DNA from: Arthrobacter sp. AK04
GTDB taxonomy: Bacteria > Actinomycetota > Actinomycetes > Actinomycetales > Micrococcaceae
NCBI RefSeq assembly: GCF_021129155.1
Contig: NZ_JAJOMC010000006.1
Span: 1 to 64,000 of the forward strand
DNA: 64,000 bases
Reading direction: 5' to 3'
Within the stretch, counting starts at the first letter, position 1. Each line of letters starts with the position of its first letter. Of this stretch, positions 11,201-19,551 are shown one piece after another. The translations under genes were made by a program, and so were the position numbers. The notes beneath the pieces were generated by a model. The model was not told the origin of the DNA. It searched no databases and worked only from the letters and a program-made list of their open reading frames with translations.

Positions 11201-11568
11201 GAGAGTACAGGGCCAAGGTTCGGTTTACCTCGACCGAAAGGATCTACCTGCGCATTGTGAGGACAACAGCCACAGGAGCCGAAACTAATCTGACAAGCGA
11301 AACGCTAATCCCAGGGCTGACTGGAACCAACGGCGAGCAGATTGCCGTTCGCGTGCAAGTCACTGGGCAGGGAACTGCTGCCATCAGAGCAAAGGTGTGG
11401 CTCGCGGGTGAAGCAGAACCGGCACCCTGGCAACTTGAGGTATCAGATTCCACTGCCGGTCTTCAGGCCCCTGGCTACACAGGCGTCCTGTCGGCACTTT
11501 CGGGTTCGGCAACGAATGCCCCTGTAACTGCGCGTATTTCGGATTACCTGCTTACAAGTCCTCGATGA
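8224..11568 (+). CDS. large secreted protein: beta-propeller, LamG, two PKD domains
   Basis: 1114 aa with a Sec signal peptide (residues 1-30, cleavage near AFA-RE). Domains in order: repeated blades of the type VYVGGDFT / VFVGGEFT / LWVGGDFTTV (about 40-400), a fibronectin-III-like stretch (about 410-500), a LamG/concanavalin-like domain (about 503-724), PKD 1 (about 728-808) and PKD 2 (about 812-895), both with WDFGDG, and a C-terminal beta-rich domain (about 898-1114). No sortase motif or membrane anchor is visible. GGAGAGG precedes the ATG, 12 bp after the polymerase gene. Probably an extracellular polysaccharide-binding or matrix protein belonging to the polymer locus; no catalytic motif seen. 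Confidence 0.8.
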   Translation: MHKEYVWRPASVLAAMLLLVAGIVSPAFARETALSATSSPIWQTNNTVRAVAYANGKVFVGGEFTTVRPPGAAAGTQETSRTYLAAMDAATGELLSFAPQPNGIVWALAASEDQSRVYVGGDFTQVAGQSRQRIAAFDTNTLSLISTFRPNVSYRVATIAAQGANVYFGGSFGAVTGAVRNRLAAVEASNGALLPWNPNANADVKVVRPAPDGSKVYVGGMFDTLGGSPSWAVGLVDSTQGALLPFPAASAIPAKSSACVSTVRDIVVDQTTAYFANAGKGGGCFDGTFAADLDTGALKWRNNCLGATEALALVGGWLYKGSHAHNCSNDGGFPEGPNRYLLVQRPDNGQLAGWYPQTNAGGVTRVGPFAMATDGKQLWVGGDFTTVNRTGQQGMTRFQADPETPPVRPLTPSGSSTKPGEVKVTFKATLDNDDENLTYNLYRSGTAEPILTQVLRSRFWDIPSVTFTDKNLTPGTQAAYRVEASDGVAVVQSYWTLYITVASQPASYQDTVEADGAGSFWRMEETGGTTAADSAGSNTGTYGSMNLGMAGILPGSTSAALAASNSNLTSSVLQSNPQTFSLEAWVKSSTTSGGRIVGFGNNRNTTSGNYDRHVYMRNDGKVVFGVWTGSASTVTSAAAINDGQWHHVVATMSPGKTELFVDGVSQGTNTPAAAQAYNGYWRIGADNLNGWPNQPASAAMVGNIDEVAIYPISLSSSDVQWHYSLGKANQAPVASFSSDCSGLDCGFDASASGDLDGTIAEYAWDFGDGQTGAGATPSHVYSESGTYQVRLTVTDNLGAAGTTTNAVTVAAPNQAPAAEIATSCTGLTCSFDGSASSDPDGNVSAWAWDFGDGTTGTGETASHTYSEAGNYAVKLTVTDDKGTSSETAVNLPVTLPAAGTVLAKDSFARTLTQGLGSADLGGSWTTTASASRYSVTGGTGNWIMRAPGNAPAAHLKNVVTADADLSFNVSLDKNATGGGVYLSAVARSVTNQGEYRAKVRFTSTERIYLRIVRTTATGAETNLTSETLIPGLTGTNGEQIAVRVQVTGQGTAAIRAKVWLAGEAEPAPWQLEVSDSTAGLQAPGYTGVLSALSGSATNAPVTARISDYLLTSPR

Positions 11569-11721
11569 GAAAGGCACCCACTGTGCAATGCCCACGCAAG
11601 ATTGAAGGCGCCGGCGACAAACGGGCTCCTCGGCGCCGGGACAGCCGTTTGACGGCCCGGATCGGGGTTGCACCTGAACTTGCAGTAACTCCGATTAGGC
11701 GCGCGTGGGAGGTGAAGAGGC

Positions 11722-13191
11722 ATGGCAGGAGCTGAATTTCGGCGGACTTCCGGGAGGGAGTGGCTGTCACGCAGACAGCTCTTTGTGGCGGCTGGAGCAG
11801 GATTCCTGCTATCCGGGTGTAGCACTAACGGAGCCGTGAATGTGGTTACGCCGACTCCGCGGAACCGAGCGGCGGAGGTATTCACTGTCTCGGGTTTACT
11901 AAGTACCACTCCATTTCACATCGCGCATAGAGGATCAGGAGACAACTGGACCGAACACACGGCTGCCTCCTATCTCGGGGCGGTGCAAAGTGGTGCCAAA
12001 GCCATTGAGGTCTCGGTAAGCTCAACGAGCGACGGTGTGTTGGTGTGTCACCATGACCTCAGTACAGGACGCATGACGGGCCGAAACCTGCCAATAAGCG
12101 AGGTCACTTATGCGGAACTTGAAGCCTGTAAAAATGACGCTAGGTCCTGGATAGGACCGCGGGTGCCCTTTGAGCCCATCCCGCGACTAAAGGACGTATT
12201 GGATGCCCATGCGCCTAACAATGTCATATTCATCGAAGACAAGCAGGGCGTGAACACGGTTCAGTTACTGGATCTTATGGACAGCTATCCCGACTCAAAG
12301 GATCACTTTGTGTGGAAACAGACAGCTGCCGGTAAGCACCACGCGGAGGCCAAGGAACGCGGGTACAAAACGTGGGGATACTTTATTGACAATGTTCAGG
12401 TTCCTTTTTCCGAATATGCTGACCGCTTTGACTACCTGGGCATCTACCACGGTGCCACCGATGATGAGATCAAGGCTCTGGTGGCCATCGGCAAACCTGT
12501 CATTTGCTGGGAAATTCACACCCGATGGATGCGGGAACGCGTCCTCGCACTCGGCGTCCAGGGGCTCATGTGCTCAAACTTCCCCTACGTATCAAGCAAC
12601 AAAGCAATCAGCGGACAGGACGCTTTTGCGTCAGGCGTGCGGGCTGCTGGAGATCTGCCGTATATTCTGGCACCTGAATATCAGCCCACCTTGCAGCCGG
12701 AATTTGCTTCCCTAAGCCTCAACCATGAATCAAGTTCCAGTTATACCTTGGGTTCGATGTGCCCTATAGGGAAAGACTCGTATTCTCTATCCTTCGACAT
12801 GAGATGGCCGCTGGATATCCCAGGGAGCGGCAGCGCCGGAATGGCCTTCGGCCAGAACGACGACCAGCCTTATCGCCCTACCGTCCCGGCCACTGTCGGC
12901 GGGTACCACTTAACCATCGATCGACTGGGCACCATGCGTCTCTTTGGGCGGGCAGCAGGGGCACTGGACGGCGAGCTGCTTCAAGAACTCCGCACAGAAG
13001 CGCCCAAATCGGGCGCCTGGATGCGCTTTAACATCGACGTGGGACCTGCGGACATTACTGTCAGGCGTACGGATGGGGAAGTGGTATCGGGTGTAGTGGC
13101 GAATTCCGCCTACCGCGGAGGTTATTTTGGTCTTACAAAAAACTACAAGGGCCGGCAGCCCGTCGAATTCCGGCAGGTTGGAGTGACATGA
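11722..13191 (+). CDS. lipoprotein glycerophosphodiester phosphodiesterase with C-terminal beta domain
   Basis: 489 aa. After a Tat-like RRQLF stretch and hydrophobic segment comes a lipobox, LLSGC, so the mature protein is probably lipid-anchored. The GDPD core starts with HIAHRGSGDNWTEHT (family HRG..ENT), then IEVSVSSTSDGVLVCHHD, the metal-binding region. After about residue 320 there is an extra beta-rich domain resembling LamG/DUF1080-type folds. GDPD enzymes hydrolyse glycerophosphodiesters. Beside a TagD-like and a CDP-alcohol transferase gene, a role in trimming or recycling a glycerol-phosphate polymer is plausible but unproven. GGGAGG at 11707-11712 supports the ATG. Confidence 0.8.
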   Translation: MAGAEFRRTSGREWLSRRQLFVAAGAGFLLSGCSTNGAVNVVTPTPRNRAAEVFTVSGLLSTTPFHIAHRGSGDNWTEHTAASYLGAVQSGAKAIEVSVSSTSDGVLVCHHDLSTGRMTGRNLPISEVTYAELEACKNDARSWIGPRVPFEPIPRLKDVLDAHAPNNVIFIEDKQGVNTVQLLDLMDSYPDSKDHFVWKQTAAGKHHAEAKERGYKTWGYFIDNVQVPFSEYADRFDYLGIYHGATDDEIKALVAIGKPVICWEIHTRWMRERVLALGVQGLMCSNFPYVSSNKAISGQDAFASGVRAAGDLPYILAPEYQPTLQPEFASLSLNHESSSSYTLGSMCPIGKDSYSLSFDMRWPLDIPGSGSAGMAFGQNDDQPYRPTVPATVGGYHLTIDRLGTMRLFGRAAGALDGELLQELRTEAPKSGAWMRFNIDVGPADITVRRTDGEVVSGVVANSAYRGGYFGLTKNYKGRQPVEFRQVGVT

Positions 13192-13232
13192 AATTTTGCC
13201 GAGGAATTATTGCTTCGCCCCCAACGGGAGAG

Positions 13233-14420
13233 CTAGGAACGGGACGCATCGTAGTTCCGGATGACGTCCTCATAAATGCCAACCAAGGCCAGAATGTTAC
13301 TGGAAGGGGTGAAATGGGCGAGGTAATCCTGCCGTGCAGCCGCGCCCGTGCGAAGTGATACCACCTCGACCTCCGCCTTTTTGAGGGCGCTGCGAAGGGA
13401 GTTAGGATCTCCGGGACGGAACGTAAACCCGTTGTAATCCTGGCGGACCAACTCCGGGAAGACGCCCTGATCGGGGACCACGGCCGGTACACCGTGGGCA
13501 AAGGCTTCGACAACACTAAGGCCGAACGTCTCGAAAGCTCTGGACGGGGTTACAAGATAGCGGGCGTCCACTAAAAGTTTCAGTGCCTCTGGGCGGGAAA
13601 GTGAACCCAGGAAGCGTACGGAGTCCCCGTGCACAGCTGCCTGAGCTTCCAGCTCTTGGCGGAGTGGGCCGTCACCGGCAATCATGAGGGTCCCGAGGGT
13701 AGGATCCCAGGCTTGGATGAGAGTGGACACCCCCTTTTCCTCAGAAAGCCGCCCCAAGTAGAGCCCATAGGACCCGGCGGTTTCCCGCACGCGGTCCGGA
13801 AAAGGAATGAAATGGGGTTTGCGAGTAATGCGCTCTGCTGGGATGCCCGCTCGGGTCATTATGTCCCGCGCGAACTCGCTCATCACCACGAACCGGTCCA
13901 CACCGCGCTGCCAAGTCTTAAGGGCGCCATGGGTTGCTATCGAGAAAGTCAGGGGAGCCGTGGCCAAGCGGCTGCCACGATAGCAGGCATGGACCAAGGA
14001 GGGCAGTGGTGTACCTTCCAGGCATTTAAGGCAGGGCAGCCCGTTCCTAAGGAGGGTACCTGCCGCACAAACGAACCGGTAGTTATGAAGGGTTGCCACG
14101 ACAGGCACCGACATATGCCGCGCTGCCGCCAGGATCGAGGGGCTGATCAACGGGAAGGAATTATGTACGTGAATGACATCAAAGCGCTCCCGCTTAAGCT
14201 CTCGCGTCATGGCTGCCTGATCCTCGAACGACCAGATGACCCGCAGTGGCAGCTCCGCCTTACGCATCACCGACATGGCCTCGATGTCATCGCTCTTGCG
14301 GATGTACTCCACTACGTTATGCCCGGCGTCCTCCAGCAATTTGCGCTCCTGCTGCACCACCGTATCTTCTCCGCTAGGATGATCCGATCGGTAACGGTTG
14401 TGGACCAATAAAATGCGCAA
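13233..14420 (-). CDS. glycosyltransferase family 4 protein
   Basis: 395 aa with a GT-B fold. The N-terminal acceptor domain begins RILLVHNRYRSDHPSGEDT and includes FDVIHVHNSFPL; the C-terminal donor domain has LGRLSEEKG, MIAGDGP and the E..GLSVVEAFAHGVPVV-type motif ending in a conserved Glu. Start is TTG 14420, since the protein begins exactly at the conserved MRILLVHN. It runs opposite to the rest of the locus and converges on the GDPD gene. Sugar donor and acceptor unknown. Confidence 0.85.
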   Translation of the reverse strand: MRILLVHNRYRSDHPSGEDTVVQQERKLLEDAGHNVVEYIRKSDDIEAMSVMRKAELPLRVIWSFEDQAAMTRELKRERFDVIHVHNSFPLISPSILAAARHMSVPVVATLHNYRFVCAAGTLLRNGLPCLKCLEGTPLPSLVHACYRGSRLATAPLTFSIATHGALKTWQRGVDRFVVMSEFARDIMTRAGIPAERITRKPHFIPFPDRVRETAGSYGLYLGRLSEEKGVSTLIQAWDPTLGTLMIAGDGPLRQELEAQAAVHGDSVRFLGSLSRPEALKLLVDARYLVTPSRAFETFGLSVVEAFAHGVPAVVPDQGVFPELVRQDYNGFTFRPGDPNSLRSALKKAEVEVVSLRTGAAARQDYLAHFTPSSNILALVGIYEDVIRNYDASRS

Positions 14421-14498
14421 GAGAATCCATCCGCTAGTTTTTCAATTTCATCGCATGCTACCCAACGGTGGGGATTTTTGCCAGAGAAGGATGACGAC

Positions 14499-16040
14499 GT
14501 GATCCATTTCCGAGTTGGCTACGAAATCTTATTGCTGTTGGCCATTGCCCTGATTATCAGCGGCTGTAGCGCGCCGGGTCCAGGAGCTCCGGCGCCATCC
14601 TCGCCGATTCTTCCGACTGCTACTCCGGTGTCAGGGCCACGGCCCGAAGTATCTTCCGGTAGCAATGCCCCTCCGTGCACAGTTTCAGTTGAACCCGGCG
14701 TTGATATATCAGTCGTCACGAGTAAGGAGCCTGAGGGTGCGGTTATTTGCCTTGGTCCCGGGTTGTACCGAGTGCCCCACACGATTGAACCGAAGGCCCT
14801 GCAAACTCTCCGCGGAAGTGAAGGCACAGTTCTTACGGGTGAAATACCAGTGGAGGGGTGGAGGAAGGATGGCGAACATTGGGCGGTCTCAGGATATCTC
14901 CCTCCGGACTACGAAAAGGTCGGCCAATGTGAAGACACTACTGCAAACCCGTGCCAGGTGGCCGAAAGCTTTTTCCTGAACGGCAGTCCTGTGCGCAGGG
15001 TGATGTCAAGGGGCGCCGTCGATGAGGCAACATTTTTTGCCGACTATTCTGAAAATGTTCTTTATGTTGGGCAGAATCCGCAAGGGCAGGTCGCAACACT
15101 GGCAAGAACGCGCACAGCTATCGGTTCCACCGAGCCGAGCGTTGTCATCGAAAAATTGACCGTCCGAGGCTTTGCCAACCTAGCCCAAAAGGGTGCGGTG
15201 CTGGTCGGAGGCAAAGACTGGACCGTTCGCAACTCAGTTATTACCGCAAATCATGGAGTGGGAATCATGATAGTGCGAGCGGAAAATGCGCGAATTCTGG
15301 GTAATACCATTACGGCGAACGGTCAGATGGGTATCGGCCAGTATCGTTCTCCAGCGGGCCGCATAGAGAACAACCGTATCACTGCAAACAATACGGCTGA
15401 GTTTTGGCGGGCAGATTGGGAATCCGGCGGGATAAAGGTCACCAAGTCCTCCAGCACCATCGCCAACAACCAAATTTTCGACAATCTCGGTGTAGGCGTT
15501 TGGATAGATGAAGCCGGAGATGATGTGTCAATCCTGTCTAACGACATCCAGGGCAATGCTGCCTGCGGTGTTCGTTACGAAATTAGTCGCAACGGCAGAA
15601 TCATAGGAAATACGATCAGGGAAAATGCGCTGGCGCTCAAACGCGGTGCTGGCACAAATATTTTTACTGGCGCCGGCATAACCGTCAACACCAGCAGCGA
15701 CGTGACTATTGAGAATAACAAGCTGTTGGGAAACTTGAACGGCATCGGGGTGCAGGCGCGGCCAAGGGGAGAAGGGCCATGGGGTGAGTATGTCCTAGAG
15801 AAAATTACAGTCAAGGGCAATCACATCGACCTGAGAGCCCCGGCTACTGCAACAACCGGCTACGTTGAGGCGGATTCCTTGGTCACAACGCCTCCCGCTA
15901 GCGCTGTGATCTTCCACGGCAACCGCTACGTCTTCACGGATCCAGCATCCGCAAGGTTTAACCTAAAGGACCGCCTCGTCGACTTCCGGGCCTGGCAAGC
16001 GGCGGAAAAAGATAAAGACGGAACCGTGGCCGGCAGGTGA
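14499..16040 (+). CDS. lipoprotein with right-handed parallel beta-helix
   Basis: About 513 aa. N-terminal hydrophobic segment ending in ISGCSAPG, a lipobox, then a Pro/Ser-rich linker. From about residue 215 it shows rungs such as NSVITANHGVGI, NTITANGQMGI, NRITANN, NQIFDNLGVGV and NTIRENAL, the pattern of the NosD/CASH parallel beta-helix used by polysaccharide lyases, epimerases and hydrolases. GTG 14499 is preferred over TTG 14478 because AGAAGGA lies at 14485-14491. Probably acts on surface polysaccharide; catalytic residues cannot be assigned. Confidence 0.75.
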   Translation: MIHFRVGYEILLLLAIALIISGCSAPGPGAPAPSSPILPTATPVSGPRPEVSSGSNAPPCTVSVEPGVDISVVTSKEPEGAVICLGPGLYRVPHTIEPKALQTLRGSEGTVLTGEIPVEGWRKDGEHWAVSGYLPPDYEKVGQCEDTTANPCQVAESFFLNGSPVRRVMSRGAVDEATFFADYSENVLYVGQNPQGQVATLARTRTAIGSTEPSVVIEKLTVRGFANLAQKGAVLVGGKDWTVRNSVITANHGVGIMIVRAENARILGNTITANGQMGIGQYRSPAGRIENNRITANNTAEFWRADWESGGIKVTKSSSTIANNQIFDNLGVGVWIDEAGDDVSILSNDIQGNAACGVRYEISRNGRIIGNTIRENALALKRGAGTNIFTGAGITVNTSSDVTIENNKLLGNLNGIGVQARPRGEGPWGEYVLEKITVKGNHIDLRAPATATTGYVEADSLVTTPPASAVIFHGNRYVFTDPASARFNLKDRLVDFRAWQAAEKDKDGTVAGR

Positions 16041-16081
16041 CATATCCAGCGTCCCTGTTAGGGACAAACCTTGAGTTCCGA

Positions 16082-16855
16082 TTAGGCCTTGCCCGTCGCT
16101 CCGTAACTGCGCACCTCCCGGTACCAGCGAGGCAACGCCAGTACGACAAAGCAAACATTGACGACAAACAATGAAGCGTAGACGGCGGTGAAAGCAGGAG
16201 GTACTGCCCACAGCAGGAATGCCACGGCCAGTACGCCGTATTCCGTCGGCATGACGGCTAGTGAATAGATGAATGACGAGCTTCCTTCACCCGCCAAGCG
16301 CATGGAAGTAGATCCGCGATGAGCCCTCCTCATCTGGTCCGTCAAGATGATCGCGAAGAAAAGCACAACAGCCAGCAGCTGATAGAACAAAGGAACTAAC
16401 AGCCATACCTCATGCTGTGCGTACCCCCGGTACCAGGCAACCAAAACGGCTAGGTGTATTGAGGCCATTTTGAAGGCGTCCACCACATGGTCCAGCCATT
16501 CGCCGGCGAAACTGCCGCCACCGCGAAGCCGTGCCAGCTGCCCATCAGCCGAGTCGAGGGCATAGCCAAGAACGAGCAACACGACAACAATCATGCTGAC
16601 GGTCCACGTGGCGGGAGCCAGCGCGATGAGCGCGATTCCGGAAAAGCTGGAAAGGGCGCTTAATGCGGTCACGCCATTGGGTGTCATCTTAAATTTGTAT
16701 GCCAATGCGGCCAGGTGGCGTCCGGCAGGTCGATTTAGATAGCGCGCGTAGGCCGACGCACCCTTGGATGTCTTCTGTTTGGATCGCAGAAGATCGACGA
16801 TCTCCCGGTGCGATGCAGCGGATGCCATTGCCGAATGGCTTTGCTCTACACCCAT
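16082..16855 (-). CDS. CDP-alcohol phosphatidyltransferase family protein
   Basis: 257 aa, about six membrane helices. The complete family motif D-x2-DG-x2-AR-x8-G-x3-D-x3-D is present: Asp101, Asp104, Gly105, Ala108, Arg109, Gly118, Asp122, Asp126. Such enzymes move a phospho-group from a CDP-alcohol to a second alcohol with Mg2+. It closes the polymer locus that opens with a cytidylyltransferase, so CDP-linked chemistry brackets the cluster. The product could equally be an ordinary phospholipid. No clear ribosome site precedes the ATG; a start at 16828 is possible. Confidence 0.85.
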   Translation of the reverse strand: MGVEQSHSAMASAASHREIVDLLRSKQKTSKGASAYARYLNRPAGRHLAALAYKFKMTPNGVTALSALSSFSGIALIALAPATWTVSMIVVVLLVLGYALDSADGQLARLRGGGSFAGEWLDHVVDAFKMASIHLAVLVAWYRGYAQHEVWLLVPLFYQLLAVVLFFAIILTDQMRRAHRGSTSMRLAGEGSSSFIYSLAVMPTEYGVLAVAFLLWAVPPAFTAVYASLFVVNVCFVVLALPRWYREVRSYGATGKA

Positions 16856-17022
16856 CGCAGTGATTTCCGGGCGGTATTCAGGGCAATTTCGCTATTTGTC
16901 AAAAGCATGGCTTTATAGTAACCGGATGGGCCTGAAGGGCCTAGGGCTTCAACTGGCCACACGGATTCAGCAGCCAGCAGGACCAACTGCTTGCAGTGCC
17001 CTAGTGGTACGCCTCGCTTTCT

Positions 17023-17247
17023 CTATGCCTGGACCAGCGCCATCACGCCGATGACGGCCGTGGCGGCGCCCAAAACCATCGACATGCTGACCAGCACCAC
17101 ATGGACGGTCAGGAATTTGGTGGCTTTGCCGGCGGAGTCGCGGGCACGGGGATCCTTCATGACCCGGCGCAGGAACTGCGGCCAGACCACCAGGGACCAG
17201 ATTCCCGCGATGATCAGGACCAGTGAAGCGAAGACGGGCAGTTCCAC
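17023..17247 (-). CDS. SCO4848-family small membrane protein
   Basis: 74 aa with two hydrophobic helices (about 5-25 and 45-70) joined by a basic loop with WPQFLRRVMKDPRA. Length and layout match the small actinobacterial SCO4848 membrane family of unknown function. It begins with GTG 17247, 3 bp after the DUF2505 gene, so the two are probably cotranscribed. Confidence 0.65.
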   Translation of the reverse strand: MELPVFASLVLIIAGIWSLVVWPQFLRRVMKDPRARDSAGKATKFLTVHVVLVSMSMVLGAATAVIGVMALVQA

Positions 17248-17250
17248 GGG

Positions 17251-17748
17251 TTAGTGGCTTTCCAGCCAGGCCTGTGCCTGCTTCGCCTGGAGGTTCAGGG
17301 CCTTGGCCACCATGGGCTCCGCGGCATCGGCGATCTTCCCGCCAAGGAACGGCACCGAGGACTTTACGGCGCCCTCAAGCTCAACGCGGGTGCCGCCGTC
17401 GGCAGCCACGAGCCGCTGCACGGCGGTGACATCAACGGGAGCGCCGGCAATCTTCAGCGAGATGCTGCTCTGGCGGGAGCCGTCCGCAGCCGGAGCCTCC
17501 CAGTTTTCCACCTGGGTCACCTTGAGCTGCTCACCCACGAACTTCCGGGCAATTTCGGGAAGGCGGGTGGTGGGCAGGGTCCGCACCGAAGTGGCACTGA
17601 AAGCTCCGGCAACGTCTCCGTCCACGGTGAACGATTCCAGCGAGCCGCCCACGAGCTGGCTGACGTGGCGCTGGAAATCCTCGTTCACCAGGACAGCTGC
17701 GACGTTGTCGACGGAGTGCGGAAGGGTGGTGGTTGCGCTCAGGGCCAT
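17251..17748 (-). CDS. DUF2505 family protein
   Basis: 165 aa, START/SRPBCC-like lipid-binding fold by family. MALSATTTLPHSVDNV is the usual beginning, and ATG 17748 has AGGAGG at the right distance; the in-frame extension upstream is dropped. Function unknown; common in Actinobacteria as a single copy. Confidence 0.75.
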   Translation of the reverse strand: MALSATTTLPHSVDNVAAVLVNEDFQRHVSQLVGGSLESFTVDGDVAGAFSATSVRTLPTTRLPEIARKFVGEQLKVTQVENWEAPAADGSRQSSISLKIAGAPVDVTAVQRLVAADGGTRVELEGAVKSSVPFLGGKIADAAEPMVAKALNLQAKQAQAWLESH

Positions 17749-17791
17749 GTGTCCTCCTGGGACGTGCGGAACGGTTTTAACTCCACACATC

Positions 17792-19300
17792 CTACGGGCT
17801 TTGTTCTGCGTGCTCCGCATCCACGATCTTTTGGGCAGCGGTGGTGATGTTCCGTGCCATGGCCGGGAAGATCAGGCTGTGGAAGGGAAGCACCGCCAGC
17901 CAGTACAGCCTTCCGCTGAGCCCCTTGGGGAAGAAGATGGCCCGCTGGCGGTAGCGGCTCCCGGTCCCGTCGGGCTCCACGGAGAGCTCCAGCCAGGCAC
18001 GCCCCGGAGCGCGCATTTCTGCCCGCAGCCGCAGCAGCTTCCCGCGGTCTATCCGTTCCACACGCCACCAGTCAACAACCTCCCCGGTGGCCAGGGTGTG
18101 GGGATGCCGCCGTCCGCGGAGCAGCCCGGCGCCGCCGGTCAGCTTGTCCAGCCACCCGCGGACCTGCCATGCCAGGGGAAGGGAGTACCACCCGTTCCGC
18201 CCGCCGATGCCCTCGATCACTGTCCACACATGGGCCGGGTCCACATCTCCGTGGAAGGTCCGTTCGTCGATGTAGACCTTGTGCCCGGCCCACTCGGGGT
18301 CGCTGGGCAGCGGATCGGAAGCGGCCCCGGCATTGGCCCACGTCGTTTGCACCTGGCCGTCGCGTTCCTTGCCGAGGGCCAGGGCCACCGCCGTGCGGTA
18401 GGTGGTCAGTCCGCCCTCGGGCTGCGGGATGTACTGGTCGATGTCGTGCTCGTCGGACACGGCATCGTGCTGGAGGGACTGGACCAGCGGTACGGCCATG
18501 GATAAGGGGATGGGGGTGGTGAGGGCCACCCACATGCCGGCGAGCTTGGGCGCCGGGACGGGAAGTGCCAGCACCACACGGTAGGGGAGCCCGGCTTCGG
18601 CGGCGTACTCCTTCATCATCCCGGCATAGGTGAGCACCTGCCGGCAGCCGATATCGAACGTGCGGTTGATCGGCCCTTCAAGGGACGCCGCCGAGACAAG
18701 GTAGTAGAGGACGTCCCGCACTGCGATGGCTTCGATCCGGTTGCGGACCCAGCTGGGTGCCGGCATGAGCGGCAGCGTCTCGGAAAGGTGGCGGATCATC
18801 TCGAACGATGCCGAGCCTGAGCCGATGACCACGCCGGCCTGGAACACGATGGCATCCACCGGGCTGTCCAGGAAGACTTTCCCCACCGCTTCCCGGGAAC
18901 GCATGTGGGTGGACAGCTCGACGCCCGTGGGGTGCAGGCCCCCTAGGTAGACGATCCTGCCGACCCCCGCCGCCGCAGCGGCTTCCGCCGCCGTCCGGGC
19001 CATGGCCTGCTCTTTGGCTTCAAATCCGGACCCGGCCGCCATGGAATGCACCAGGTAGTAGAAGACGTCAACGCCCTCTAGCGCCTTCCGCAGCGCACCG
19101 CCGTCGTCAAGGCTGCTTTCCACAACCTCCACATCGTCCCGCCACGGCACCCCGGCGATCTTGTCCGGGGAGCGCACCAGGACTTTGACCGTATGGCCGG
19201 CCTCCAGGAGCTTGGGCACAAGCCGGCCCCCAATGTAGCCGGTGGCTCCGGTGACCAGGACAGTCCTGGGTGTCCGCGGGGTGCTGCTGGTTTCAGTCAT
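17792..19300 (-). CDS. SDR-type NAD(P)-binding protein fused to DUF2867
   Basis: 502 aa. Residues 1-300: atypical extended SDR with VTGATGYIGGRLVPKL as nucleotide-binding motif (TGATGYIG) and FYYLVHSM, as in NmrA-like and YfcH-like proteins. From about 310: DUF2867, with WRVERIDRGKLLRLRAEM and RAIFFPKGLSGRLYW. AAGGAG precedes the ATG. The fusion is standard in Actinobacteria; substrate unknown. Divergent from mfd. Confidence 0.8.
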   Translation of the reverse strand: MTETSSTPRTPRTVLVTGATGYIGGRLVPKLLEAGHTVKVLVRSPDKIAGVPWRDDVEVVESSLDDGGALRKALEGVDVFYYLVHSMAAGSGFEAKEQAMARTAAEAAAAAGVGRIVYLGGLHPTGVELSTHMRSREAVGKVFLDSPVDAIVFQAGVVIGSGSASFEMIRHLSETLPLMPAPSWVRNRIEAIAVRDVLYYLVSAASLEGPINRTFDIGCRQVLTYAGMMKEYAAEAGLPYRVVLALPVPAPKLAGMWVALTTPIPLSMAVPLVQSLQHDAVSDEHDIDQYIPQPEGGLTTYRTAVALALGKERDGQVQTTWANAGAASDPLPSDPEWAGHKVYIDERTFHGDVDPAHVWTVIEGIGGRNGWYSLPLAWQVRGWLDKLTGGAGLLRGRRHPHTLATGEVVDWWRVERIDRGKLLRLRAEMRAPGRAWLELSVEPDGTGSRYRQRAIFFPKGLSGRLYWLAVLPFHSLIFPAMARNITTAAQKIVDAEHAEQSP

Positions 19301-19551
19301 GGTGGCTCCTTATCGTCCACAGGCCATTCGGAGCGGCCAGCGGTCTGGACGGCTGCTGCTTGCGTAGACTGCCGCCAGCTTCAGCTGCCTGTCTTGTCCG
19401 TAACTGCCAGCCTAGCCCTGTGCCAGTGAGCCAGTCCTGCGCCAGCACGCATTGTCGGAGCTGCGCGGTAGGCTGGGTTTACCCGGGATTCGCAGCGAAT
19501 TTCGGGTTTTCGCGTTGCCTGCTTTTCCGTAACACCACAGGAGCTTCTGCC

